A stretch of DNA of 64,000 nt from Sphingopyxis sp. H050 (GCF_001468265.1 NZ_LNRZ01000004.1:124001-188000), one strand, 5' to 3'; counted from the stretch's first letter, positions 46,965-55,498 are shown. The notes: generated by a model not told the origin, from the letters alone. Numbers and translations: made by a program.

Positions 46965-47348
46965 ATGTCGGGAAGTGGCGGCGATCGGGACGACTATCGA
47001 ACATCTACAGCGATCGGATCGACGGGTGCGCCCAAGGGCGGCGGCGGAGGAGCTGGCGGCGGCGGCGGCGATGATCCTTGCGCCATCGTTCAGACAGCGC
47101 CGATCAATAGTCCCAATCCTGCCGCCGTCGCGGGCTTGTCAGTCGGCGACCGTCTCGATGTCGCCCTGACGGGAACCGCCCCGCGCCATATTCTAAGGGT
47201 TCAAACCCTGGCAGGCGTGACGGTCGGTTCGCTGACGCACCGGGGACATCTCGCGCTGATCAACTGCATCGTGGCGGGCAACGCCTACCAGGCCGAGGTG
47301 ATCCAAATGACCGGCGGTGCGGTCGTCGTCCGCATCGAGAGGGTATGA
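46965..47348 (+). CDS. Gly-rich small protein with a compact C-terminal domain (defence-operon associated)
   Basis: This 127-residue protein has a flexible N terminus (MSGSGGDRDDYR, then a Gly run at about 25-35). A compact beta-rich domain follows (CAIVQTAPINSPNPAAVAG, LSVGDRLDVALTG, INCIVAGNAYQAEVIQMTG) with two Cys. I know no name for it. The layout of a Gly-rich tail plus small fold suggests a carrier or modification substrate rather than an enzyme. CGGAG lies 11 bases before the ATG; its stop overlaps the kinase-NDT gene (ATGA), so it heads the four-gene operon. Confidence 0.7.
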   Translation: MSGSGGDRDDYRTSTAIGSTGAPKGGGGGAGGGGGDDPCAIVQTAPINSPNPAAVAGLSVGDRLDVALTGTAPRHILRVQTLAGVTVGSLTHRGHLALINCIVAGNAYQAEVIQMTGGAVVVRIERV

Positions 47349-48535
47349 CCACCGTTGTTGGCGGCGTTTACGCCGAACGATGCTTGGAACCTTTTTGGGA
47401 TGACGTTTACGGTTCCGCTGGCCGAGCCGCGGCGGCGATGAGCGCCGCAGTGATCGATGTAAAACTGGTGACCTATAGGAGTCCCGATATCGCCGATGGG
47501 CTCGACAACCTCGCCGCAGTCTATGGCCTGAGCATTTCGGGTAACGATGCACCACAAGGTGTCACCTTCGATTACATGCATTCGCTCGCCGATCCGCGGA
47601 TTACACCGCGGCCCGACGCCATATTCAAGCAGAGTGATCTGACAGTCACCGATGATGTTGTGCTTCGCTTCGGGATGCTCGAGGGCACGGCACGGGTGAA
47701 GGCGCGGCGAGCAGTATACGATCCGCAGTCTGCATTCGACCCACGTCCATTCCAAGAGAATGGCTCGGCTGCGGATGAGGTCGCGTTGATCCTCAACAGG
47801 CTTGAAGGACGTAAGCTGACGGGTGAAGTCGAGCCCCATCAAATAATCGACGCTCTGATCGGTTCGCAGAACGCAGCAGTCGTGGTTCTCAAGCTCGGCG
47901 GTCAAGGTGCCATGGTCGCCACCAAGAGTGCCCGCACGGTGATACCGGCCTACAGAAGCGAAACGGTCTGGAAGATCGGCTCGGGCGACGTCTTCTCAGC
48001 CGCGTTCACGTTGTTTTGGGGGATTGAAGGACGGCAGCCGGATGAAGCGGCGAACCTCGCTTCTCGGGCGGTCGCCCAATATTCTGGAACCCGCGCGCTG
48101 CCAATTCCAAATGCGGCTGAGCTGCTGGCGCTGGACGCCAAGCCGGTGAGCCCAGGCAATGGCCGCGTTTACATCGCCGCGCCCTTCTTCAACCTCGGCG
48201 AACTCTGGATGGTCGAGGAAGTCCGCAAGCGGCTGTTGGACATGGGGGTTGCCGTGTTCTCACCGCTTCACGATGTCGGGCGCGGGTCGGCCAGCGAAGT
48301 TGCCCGCAAAGACCTGGAGGGGTTGGACGCTTGCGACGCTGTCCTTGCCGTTCTGAACGGTGGTGACACCGGCACAATTTTCGAGATCGGCTACGCCATT
48401 GCACGCTCAAAGCCGGTGGTCGCGTTGGCGCAAAATGTAAGGCCGGAAGATCTGAAAATGCCGGAGGGCACGGGCTGCCACATAGCCGGAGACTTCGTCA
48501 CCGCGATCTATCAGGCGGTCTGGTCACTGCCATGA
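47345..48535 (+). CDS. PfkB-like kinase fused to nucleoside 2-deoxyribosyltransferase
   Basis: This 396-residue protein is a two-domain fusion. Residues about 1-265 are PfkB/ribokinase-like (VVGGVYAERCLEPFWDDVYG at the start; KIGSGDVFSAAF with catalytic-type Asp215). Residues about 275-396 are an NDT domain (VYIAAPFFNLGELWMVEEVR, LDACDAVLAVLNGGDTGTIF) with nucleophile Glu347 in GTIFEIGYA. The first domain may phosphorylate a nucleoside and the second cleave or swap its base. The substrate is unknown. It overlaps the QueC-like gene by ATGA. Confidence 0.83.
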   Translation: MTTVVGGVYAERCLEPFWDDVYGSAGRAAAAMSAAVIDVKLVTYRSPDIADGLDNLAAVYGLSISGNDAPQGVTFDYMHSLADPRITPRPDAIFKQSDLTVTDDVVLRFGMLEGTARVKARRAVYDPQSAFDPRPFQENGSAADEVALILNRLEGRKLTGEVEPHQIIDALIGSQNAAVVVLKLGGQGAMVATKSARTVIPAYRSETVWKIGSGDVFSAAFTLFWGIEGRQPDEAANLASRAVAQYSGTRALPIPNAAELLALDAKPVSPGNGRVYIAAPFFNLGELWMVEEVRKRLLDMGVAVFSPLHDVGRGSASEVARKDLEGLDACDAVLAVLNGGDTGTIFEIGYAIARSKPVVALAQNVRPEDLKMPEGTGCHIAGDFVTAIYQAVWSLP

Positions 48536-49125
48536 GGGCGTTGCTTCTGTCGGGCGGTATGGACTCGATCGCGCTCGCCTATTGGCAGCGGCCGGAATTG
48601 GCTTTCACGATCGACTACGGACAAGCGCCCGCTTCCGCAGAGATTGCAGCAGCACGACAGGTTTGTGACGAGCTGGGCATTGACCATCATGTCGTCCGGG
48701 CGGACTGCTCCTCGCTCGGTTCCGGCGACATGGCGAACAAGACTCCTCTCGATATTGCGCCGGTGCCCGAATGGTGGCCCTTCAGAAATCAATTGCTACT
48801 GACGTTGGCGGGAATGCGGGCGGTTTCGCTTGGTGTGCGGACCTTAATGGTCGGATCCGTTGCATCGGACGGCGTACATACCGATGGCCGCAAGGAGTTC
48901 TATACGGCGATCGACGCACTGATGGGGCTGCAAGAAGGGACTATGCGGGTTGAAGCACCAGCACTCGGCATGACAACAGCCGAGCTGGTCGAACGGTCAG
49001 GCGTTCCTCGTTCACTGCTGGCCTGGGCTCATTCATGTCATATCGGCCCCCTCGCTTGCGGTGCATGCCGCGGTTGCGTGAAACACTACGAAGTCACGAT
49101 GCAGGTCTATGGCGATCCATACTGA
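48532..49125 (+). CDS. QueC-like ATP-dependent enzyme (7-cyano-7-deazaguanine synthase family)
   Basis: This 197-residue protein has the PP-loop SGGMDS (7-12) and Zn-binding Cys169, Cys176, Cys179 and Cys182 (SCHIGPLACGACRGCVKH), both intact. The FRNQLLLTLAGMRAVSLG segment is QueC-like. It is shorter than housekeeping QueC, and no queD, queE or queF is nearby, so it is unlikely to serve queuosine synthesis alone. QueC relatives also occur in defence loci (QatC, type IV CBASS). It overlaps both neighbours. Confidence 0.85.
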   Translation: MRALLLSGGMDSIALAYWQRPELAFTIDYGQAPASAEIAAARQVCDELGIDHHVVRADCSSLGSGDMANKTPLDIAPVPEWWPFRNQLLLTLAGMRAVSLGVRTLMVGSVASDGVHTDGRKEFYTAIDALMGLQEGTMRVEAPALGMTTAELVERSGVPRSLLAWAHSCHIGPLACGACRGCVKHYEVTMQVYGDPY

Positions 49126-49795
49126 TCAAGAGCCTATGCCGCGGTTAGAACCTGCGCCCGTAGCGCGGCGTGTCCCCGATTGGCCGATGGTCTCGAATTG
49201 GCCGCGCCAGGTGCGCGCTCCCGCTCACGACTTTCTTTCGACGCTTCATGCGCGGCGCTCCCGCACCGGCGGAAGTGTAGAGGAGGAAGACCTCGCTTCG
49301 TTGCTGCGCCACTCTACGCTGCTGCGGCAACGCCGCTTCGACGGAAGATTTGGAGCTTGGGAAAGTCGGTCTGCTCCGGCGGCGGGAGGTCTTCACGCCC
49401 TTCATCTGCTTTGCCTGCCGTTCGACAAACACGACGCCTGCGGACTCTATGACGCCGAAGCGCACGGTCTGCGGGCACCCAATTCCCTCGAAGACGCTCG
49501 TGCGCTCAACAGGCAAAGCGTCGCAAAGATCGCGGACGCCGGAAAGGGGACAACCCTGCAAATCGTCGCTGATCGGTACCGATACGAAGGTTGCTATGAC
49601 CATTGCGATAGCTTGATGTGGAGAGACGCGGGCGCGCTGACCGCCGTCGTGTCGTTGGTCGCGACGCTTCTGGGCCTAGTTTCGGTGCCGCTCGGGAGGC
49701 ATGGCGATGACATCGTCCTTGCCACACAGCTTGGCGCCGGCTTTGTCGGAGTCGGCGGGATTCATATCTGCTCTAAGCCAACTCGGCAGGTTTAG
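49109..49795 (+). CDS. SagB-type nitroreductase-fold oxidoreductase
   Basis: This 228-residue protein has FMN-binding-type segments: HARRSRTGGSV, SRSAPAAGGLHALHLLCLP and WRDAGALTAVVSLVATLLGL, the order seen in SagB/ThcOx-like members of the nitroreductase family. Such enzymes oxidise peptide azolines or reduce small substrates. The frame starts at 49109 inside the QueC gene; an ATG at 49136 after its stop is an alternative. Last gene of the four-gene operon. Confidence 0.75.
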   Translation: MAIHTDQEPMPRLEPAPVARRVPDWPMVSNWPRQVRAPAHDFLSTLHARRSRTGGSVEEEDLASLLRHSTLLRQRRFDGRFGAWESRSAPAAGGLHALHLLCLPFDKHDACGLYDAEAHGLRAPNSLEDARALNRQSVAKIADAGKGTTLQIVADRYRYEGCYDHCDSLMWRDAGALTAVVSLVATLLGLVSVPLGRHGDDIVLATQLGAGFVGVGGIHICSKPTRQV

Positions 49796-50061
49796 TCCTA
49801 AACGAAGAGTGGTCGCTCGAATATCCAGCGCTTAAACCCCAAAAAGTTGCCCTGGGCCTGCTGAAATAGGATCAGTGGCCGCTTCGCGGCGTCTTTTGCG
49901 GCGATGGCCGAATCCAGTCCGGGATTCCAATGGCCAGCATGACAATGCCGTTCGATCGTCATTTCGCCGACGCGGGGCGCGGCCCGTATGGGCCGCTCTG
50001 CCCCGCTTGGGCATGATCCCGCCACCGTGCGGCGGCGTAACCGGATCATGCCAAAGGGGGC
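49796..50061. other. Intergenic region between the defence operon and tRNA-Leu
   Basis: No gene is recognised. GGCATGATCC (50010-50019) and GGATCATGCC (50043-50052) form an exact 10-base inverted repeat enclosing a smaller GC hairpin, just past the 3' end of the leftward tRNA-Leu. It may end its transcription, although a T run is lacking. Confidence 0.4.
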
Positions 50062-50146
50062 TGGTGCGGGTGGTCGGGCTCGAACCGACACTCCTTGCGG
50101 AACGGGATTTTGAATCCCGCGCGTCTACCAGTTTCACCACACCCGC
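50062..50146 (-). tRNA. tRNA-Leu (anticodon CAA), intact
   Basis: On the minus strand the 85-base gene folds fully: acceptor stem GCGGGTG/CACCCGC, D arm with GGTAGAC, anticodon stem CGGGA/TCCCG around loop TTCAAAA (anticodon CAA), a long variable arm as in tRNA-Leu, T arm GTCGG-TTCGAGC-CCGAC, and encoded CCA. It reads UUG codons. It is the only complete tRNA seen in the window and lies just downstream of the integrase gene. Confidence 0.92.
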
Positions 50147-50207
50147 GCAGGGCCTCGCCTATAGCGCCACGATCAAATTGCGCAACGGAGAATCCAAACA
50201 AAGCATC

Positions 50208-51557
50208 CTATTTCGTTGACTTCACGACCTTCTTTCCGGCCGAATCCGTTCCGAGCCGCGCCTTGCGAACATTGACGGCGGATGCGTCGATGTTGTTCTT
50301 CAAATGCCGCCCGTAATATTTCTCGATCATCTCGACGCTGGTGCGACAGTTCTTGGCAACTTGGTAGATGTCCGCCCCTTCGAGCAAGCGAAGGCAGATG
50401 TAGGTATGCCGCAGACTGTAACAGGTGCGGATATGACCATCGCGGTCGAATTTCAGGTTCAGCTCGTCGAGGACGGTGTTCATCAATTCGCGCGGCGATT
50501 TGCCGAACACTCGGTCGGTCGGCTTCAAGCCCTTGCGCTTGCGAATCCGCTCGAACGGCAGGATCGCACCAGGCATCGACTTGCAGAAGCCGACGCCGCG
50601 CTTGCCGCGCACCTCGATCTCCAGGATGCGCTCGCCGGTCGATTCGTCTTTCACGATCTTGACGTCGCGCAGCTCGAGCCGGGCTGACTCGTCGGGACGA
50701 AGGCCGGTGTTGCCCATGAACAGAACATAGTCGTGAAAATTCTCGCAGACCTCGCGCCAGCGCGGCTTGGGCGGGTTCTTCGCCCGCTCGCGCGTCGCCT
50801 CGTAGAGCAGCTTGTATTCCTCGGGCGAGAACCAGGCGCGATGCTCCAGCTTGCCGGACGTCTTGTAGGGCGCGGACATATCCGGGATCGCCGCGATCCA
50901 GCCCTTGCGATTGGCGGTCTTTAAGATCTGACGCAACGTGACGATCTCGTGATGCAAGGTCGCGCGGGCCGGTTTTTTCACCTTGCCGGTCTTGGCATCG
51001 ACCCGCGATGTCTGGCGGTGCGCGCGATATTCCTGAACCTTGCCCGCCGTGATGTCCTCAAGCGCGGTATCGCCGAAGAACGGCAGGAGGTGAACGCGAA
51101 TGATGTCGGACTTCGATTTCACATAGCCGGCGTTGCGCTCGCCCATTGTGATGACTTCGAACTCGCTGGTGAAGGCCGCTGCCGCATCCTCGAAGCTGGG
51201 GCCGGTTGGCCTTGGCCGACGGCGGCCATCGACAACAGGGCCGAGTTCGGCAACGACAGGCTGGACGGAGCTGTTGATCAGGGGGACGCCGCCGCGACGG
51301 CGCTGACGATCCTCGACGCACCGTTCCATATACCAGTCGCGGGCAAAATCCTTGGCGGCGGCAAGGCTCTCCTCCTTGGTCGTCTGCCGGTGATTGCGGC
51401 TGCCGAGGTAGGTCGCGCATTGCCAGAAGCGGCTGCCCTCGCGCTTATAAACGTGCAGCGCGCCATCCATCAAAACATGGCTCTCTACGGGCATGTGTAA
51501 AACTCCAAAGTGTGTAAGACTTGTGTAAGTCTTTTTCGGAGTCTCGACCTTGCTCAA
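50208..51557 (-). CDS. int: Tyrosine recombinase/integrase of the element
   Basis: This 449-residue protein has a central core-binding domain (FEDAAAAFTSEFEVITMGER) and a C-terminal catalytic domain. The active-site Arg is in GNTGLRPDESARL, HxxR in TCYSLRHTYICLRL, and the nucleophile Tyr is in MIEKYYGRHLKN. It should insert and remove the element at the adjacent tRNA-Leu site. The start may be at 51557 or at a later Met (MPVESHVLMDGAL). No excisionase was found nearby. Confidence 0.9.
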   Translation of the reverse strand: MSKVETPKKTYTSLTHFGVLHMPVESHVLMDGALHVYKREGSRFWQCATYLGSRNHRQTTKEESLAAAKDFARDWYMERCVEDRQRRRGGVPLINSSVQPVVAELGPVVDGRRRPRPTGPSFEDAAAAFTSEFEVITMGERNAGYVKSKSDIIRVHLLPFFGDTALEDITAGKVQEYRAHRQTSRVDAKTGKVKKPARATLHHEIVTLRQILKTANRKGWIAAIPDMSAPYKTSGKLEHRAWFSPEEYKLLYEATRERAKNPPKPRWREVCENFHDYVLFMGNTGLRPDESARLELRDVKIVKDESTGERILEIEVRGKRGVGFCKSMPGAILPFERIRKRKGLKPTDRVFGKSPRELMNTVLDELNLKFDRDGHIRTCYSLRHTYICLRLLEGADIYQVAKNCRTSVEMIEKYYGRHLKNNIDASAVNVRKARLGTDSAGKKVVKSTK

Positions 51558-51603
51558 ACCATTGGTTTTGCGTGGTTTTTGGCTTAGAAAAATAGGTAGA
51601 AGG

Positions 51604-51645
51604 CGATTTTGAGTCGAGCGCGTCTACCAATTTCACCACAGGGGC
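51604..51645 (-). pseudogene. 5' half of a second tRNA-Leu(CAA), the probable attachment-site scar
   Basis: The minus strand carries GCCCCTGTGGTGAAATTGG and onward through the D arm and anticodon loop (CTCAAAA, anticodon CAA). After TCG in the 3' strand of the anticodon stem it diverges (CC instead of AG), and no variable loop, T arm or acceptor 3' half follows. The break is where tyrosine recombinases often cross over. It therefore marks the chromosome/element junction next to the integrase. Confidence 0.8.
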
Positions 51646-51691
51646 ATCCGGGCGGTGGCCCCGATAAGGCCCCCTTCCCTGGTTTGCCAAG

Positions 51692-53146
51692 CTATTTCTT
51701 CAGCTCTTTTGCAAGCGTCTTTGCCGTCGCTTTGCCATAGGGCGGCTTGAATCCCGCCAGACCCGCCACATCCAGCTTCGGCTGACGATAGACCGCGCGC
51801 GCATGACTGAAGGTCTTGAAGCCATCCAATCCATGATAATTGCCCATTCCCGAGGGACCCACCCCGCCGAAGGGCAGGTCCTCCATCGCGTTGTGGAACA
51901 GCACGTCGTTGACCGTAACACCGCCCGAGATCGTCCGCGTCAGCACCCGCTCCTCCTCGCTCTTGTCCTGCCCGAAATAGTAAAGGCCGAGCGGGCGGTC
52001 ATGCTCGTTCACATAGTCGATCGCCTGGTCGATCGTCTTGTACGTCTTCACGGGAAGGATCGGGCCGAAAATTTCCTCCTGCATCACCTTCATGTCATCG
52101 GTCGGGTTGCGCACGATGTGGAGCGGCATCTTGTGGCCGTTAGCGCTCGCGAAATCCTCACCGGCGGGATTGACTTCGATCACCTCGGCGCCCTTTTCGC
52201 GCGCGTCGGCGAGGTAGCCCTGCAGGCGGTCATAGTTCCGGCCGTTCACCACCGATGTATAGTCGTCGTTCGCCAGCAGCGTCGGATAGAGCGCGGTCGC
52301 GCCCTTGGTGACGCTGTCGATCACCTCGCCCTCCTGGTCCTCGGCGACGAGCAGATAGTCGGGGGCGAGGCAGATTTGTCCCGCGTTCATCATCTTGCCG
52401 AGCGCGACGCGCTGGCCGACCAGATCCTTGTTCGCGCTGCGCCCGATGAAGGTCGGAGACTTGCCGCCGAGTTCGAGCGTCACGGGCACGAGGTTATCCG
52501 CGGCGGCGCGCATGATGTGCCGCCCGACGCCCGTCGCTCCGGTGAAGATCAGATGGTCGAACGCAAGCTTCGAGAAGGAGATCCCAACCTCGGCGTCGCC
52601 GGTGAACACCGCCATCTCGGTCTCGTCGAAATAGTCGGGAACGAGCCGCGCCATCAGCGCCGAGACATGCTCGGTAAACTCGCTCGGTTTGATCATCGCC
52701 CGGTTGCCCGCAGCGAGGATACCCGCCATCGGCACGAAGACCATGCCGACGGGGAAGTTCCACGGGGCAACGACGCCGACGACGCCTTTGGGCTGATAGA
52801 CGACCTCGGCCTTCGCGCCGAGCAGGCCGAGCGGGAAGGTCGGCTTCCTTTTCTCGCCCTTCGACCAGGCCGCCAGATGCTTCTTCGCATGCTTCAAGGC
52901 GCTGACCGAGGGCATGATGTCGGTCATCAGCGTCTGCTCGCGGCTGCGGTGGCCGAAATCCTCGCTCACCGCTTTCGCGAACTCCTCGGCATGATCGACG
53001 AGCATCGCGACCGCGCGGTCGATGCGGTCGGTGCGGACGGCGAGGCTTTCGGGCATGGCCGCGGTGAAGCTTGCTCTCTGCGCCGCGAGCACTGCGTGCA
53101 TACGCGCGGTTTCGCCGGCAATATCCGGCTTGATCGCGGTGGCCAT
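51692..53146 (-). CDS. Coniferyl-aldehyde-type NAD(P)-dependent aldehyde dehydrogenase
   Basis: This 484-residue ALDH superfamily enzyme has PKGVVGVVAPWNFPVGMVFV, catalytic Glu region PVTLELGGKSPTFIG, catalytic Cys in NAGQICLAPDY, and EEIFGPILPVKTY. The overall sequence fits the coniferyl-aldehyde dehydrogenase subgroup, which oxidises aromatic or medium-chain aldehydes. First gene on the chromosomal side of the tRNA scar. Confidence 0.88.
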   Translation of the reverse strand: MATAIKPDIAGETARMHAVLAAQRASFTAAMPESLAVRTDRIDRAVAMLVDHAEEFAKAVSEDFGHRSREQTLMTDIMPSVSALKHAKKHLAAWSKGEKRKPTFPLGLLGAKAEVVYQPKGVVGVVAPWNFPVGMVFVPMAGILAAGNRAMIKPSEFTEHVSALMARLVPDYFDETEMAVFTGDAEVGISFSKLAFDHLIFTGATGVGRHIMRAAADNLVPVTLELGGKSPTFIGRSANKDLVGQRVALGKMMNAGQICLAPDYLLVAEDQEGEVIDSVTKGATALYPTLLANDDYTSVVNGRNYDRLQGYLADAREKGAEVIEVNPAGEDFASANGHKMPLHIVRNPTDDMKVMQEEIFGPILPVKTYKTIDQAIDYVNEHDRPLGLYYFGQDKSEEERVLTRTISGGVTVNDVLFHNAMEDLPFGGVGPSGMGNYHGLDGFKTFSHARAVYRQPKLDVAGLAGFKPPYGKATAKTLAKELKK

Positions 53147-53265
53147 GACCCGTCTCCCCTATAGTTTGCAGGCGATGTTTGATCACGCCGCGCGTCGAGT
53201 TGCAAGATGAAACCGGCTAGTTGCCCCTCGTGACATCGCTCAAAGACATCGTCCCGTCAGTATGA

Positions 53266-53994
53266 CTAAGCGGAGGCTTTTGCTTCTAACAGCCGAGCTT
53301 CCGTTCGCGGGTCTGCAGCGAGGAGTTTGTCGATCTCCTCTGCTATCTCTTCAGCGGAGCGGTCACGATGCGGCAGCGCCTGATGTTTGCCTATAAAGCC
53401 GGTGGGATCTTCGCCCATCTTAAACGAAATGACCATGGCGCCTCTTCCCAAAGCATACCCGATTTCTTGTTGCGTCCATATTGATGCGGAAAATCCGGGT
53501 GTGCGGACCGCGACAAGGGCATCCATAGTTTGGAGTGCGCGCTCAATCTCGTCCTGCCAAGATAGCGTGGGCTGGATATCTTCGTGGGCCACGAAGCCCG
53601 AGATACCGTAGCGGGCAAGCGCCTGCTTGAGCTTAGTCGCTCGCGCTTTGTGTTTGCTAATATGCGAGATAAAGAGGCGAAAATCTTTCGTCCCTTCCCA
53701 GTTCTTGGGAAGGCCGATTGGAGCAACAATGGGTGTGTGTGGGATAATGTCCAGTTCGCTAGCGACCTGCAATAAGACCGCCTCGGTTACACACGACAGA
53801 ACAGCTTTGGCGTAGACCCGTTTGCTGTTGGTGTTGGTGCTGTCCACATTGATCGTGGATATGTCGAGCGCCGCAAAGAACGCATCGATGTCGGCATACG
53901 TGTATCGGCTCTGAAGTTCGCTGCCGACCTTCTCTAGCAAATCCATTCGTTCTGAAGCTCTCATGCCAACCTGATACTGTGCGACCAACTTCAT
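53266..53994 (-). CDS. TIR-domain protein
   Basis: This 242-residue protein has an unrecognised helical segment in residues 1-100. Residues about 104-235 form a TIR domain (DFRLFISHISKHKARATKLK, SGFVAHEDIQPTLSWQDEIE, LVAVRTPGFSASIW) with putative catalytic Glu177 in TQQEIGYALGRG. Bacterial TIR domains often cleave NAD+ in abortive defence. It looks less GC-rich than its neighbours and stands alone between housekeeping genes, so it was probably acquired. Confidence 0.83.
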   Translation of the reverse strand: MKLVAQYQVGMRASERMDLLEKVGSELQSRYTYADIDAFFAALDISTINVDSTNTNSKRVYAKAVLSCVTEAVLLQVASELDIIPHTPIVAPIGLPKNWEGTKDFRLFISHISKHKARATKLKQALARYGISGFVAHEDIQPTLSWQDEIERALQTMDALVAVRTPGFSASIWTQQEIGYALGRGAMVISFKMGEDPTGFIGKHQALPHRDRSAEEIAEEIDKLLAADPRTEARLLEAKASA

Positions 53995-54310
53995 GTGAAG
54001 GCGCTTGGTAGTTACGGTAACGCCTTACTTAACACTACCCGTGAACCGCGGTTGCAGAGACCGCTTTCCTAATAATTCCCGCTATGCTTCAAGATCGAGG
54101 ATGAACCACAACCCTCCCGCTCCGGCCCGCGACTCCGCCGTCTATCGCCGCGGGCGGATAGGCCCATGGGTTCGCCATAGGGCTGGACTTTACTGAACTT
54201 TGACACCGCGCCGCGGGGTTTGGCGGCCTTTGGCTTTCCTCCCCCTTTCGCAGTTGCAGCATTTGGGCTAATCGGGCGACCGATCCAGTTTCCCCACGGA
54301 GTCTCTCGAT

Positions 54311-55498
54311 ATGACCGCCACCGATCCCGTCGTCTTCCTTTCCTATGCCCGCACGCCGATGGGCGGCATGCAGGGAGCCCTTTCGGACGCGAGCGCGACC
54401 GATCTTGGTGCGACCGCGGTCAAGGCGGCGGTCGAACGCGCGGGCGTGTCGGGCGACGATATCGAGCGCATCTATATGGGCTGCGTGCTGCCCGCCGGGC
54501 TCGGTCAAGCGCCCGCGCGTCAGGCCGCGATCAAGGCGGGCTTGCCAAAATCGGTGCAGGCGACGACCGTGAACAAGGTGTGTGGCTCGGGTATGCAGAC
54601 CGTGATCATGGGCGCCGAAGCGCTCGCCGCGGGCAGCGTGGATGTCGTTGTCGCGGGCGGCATGGAATCGATGACCAACGCGCCGTACCTGCTCAAGAAG
54701 CACCGTTCGGGCGCGCGCATCGGGCACGACACCGCTTATGACCATATGTTCCTCGACGGCCTCGAAGACGCCTATGAGGCTGGCCGCGCGATGGGCACCT
54801 TTGCGCAGGATACGGCCGACGCCTACCAGCTCAGCCGCCAGGCGCAGGACGAATATACCCTCGAATCGCTGAGCCGCGCCAAGGCCGCGATCGCCGACGG
54901 CGCCTTTGCTGCGGAAATCGCACCGGTGACGATCGCCGGCCGCAAGGGTGATGTCATCGTCGACACCGACGAAGCGCCCGGCAAGGCGATGCCCGACAAG
55001 ATCCCGACGCTGAAGCCCGCCTTCGCCAAGGACGGCACGATCACCGCCGCGACCAGCAGCTCGATCTCCGACGGCGCCGCCGCGGTGGTGCTGACGCGCC
55101 AGTCGGTAGCCGACGCCAAGGGCGCGAAGCCGGTCGCGCGCCTCGTCGCGCATGCTGCGCACGCGCAGGAGCCGAAGGATTTCACCGTCGCTCCCGTGGG
55201 CGCGATCAACAAATTGCTCGCCAAAACCGGCTGGTCGATCGGCGACGTCGACCTGTTCGAGGTCAACGAAGCCTTTGCGTGCGTAGCGATGTTTGCGATG
55301 CACGACCTCGGCATCCCGCGCGAAAAGATCAACGTCCATGGCGGCGCGACCGCGCTCGGCCATCCGATCGGCGCCAGCGGCACGCGTATCATCACGACGC
55401 TGATCGCCGCGCTCCAGCGCCATGGCAAGACCCGCGGCATTGCGAGCCTGTGCATCGGCGGCGGCGAGGCAACGGCGGTGGCGGTCGAACTCGTCTGA
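54311..55498 (+). CDS. Acetyl-CoA acetyltransferase (thiolase)
   Basis: This 395-residue enzyme joins or cleaves acetoacetyl-CoA. Catalytic Cys91 (NKVCGSGMQ), His351 (GGATALGHPIGASG) and Cys381 (CIGGGEA) are all present, and length is normal for PhaA/AtoB thiolases. It is likely cytosolic and used in fatty-acid or ketone metabolism or polyhydroxyalkanoate synthesis. A terminator follows it. Confidence 0.93.
   Translation: MTATDPVVFLSYARTPMGGMQGALSDASATDLGATAVKAAVERAGVSGDDIERIYMGCVLPAGLGQAPARQAAIKAGLPKSVQATTVNKVCGSGMQTVIMGAEALAAGSVDVVVAGGMESMTNAPYLLKKHRSGARIGHDTAYDHMFLDGLEDAYEAGRAMGTFAQDTADAYQLSRQAQDEYTLESLSRAKAAIADGAFAAEIAPVTIAGRKGDVIVDTDEAPGKAMPDKIPTLKPAFAKDGTITAATSSSISDGAAAVVLTRQSVADAKGAKPVARLVAHAAHAQEPKDFTVAPVGAINKLLAKTGWSIGDVDLFEVNEAFACVAMFAMHDLGIPREKINVHGGATALGHPIGASGTRIITTLIAALQRHGKTRGIASLCIGGGEATAVAVELV

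Noticed and set aside
45994..49795. Complete type IV CBASS
   Set aside because: OGG-like and QueC-like genes are present, but no CD-NTase, no TGT-like gene and no CBASS effector is found in the window.
51604..51645. A functional second tRNA-Leu
   Set aside because: The 3' half (variable arm, T arm, acceptor strand) is missing and the anticodon stem is broken.
51803..53164. 453-codon frame antisense to the aldehyde dehydrogenase
   Set aside because: Shadow frame; the dehydrogenase motifs are on the minus strand.
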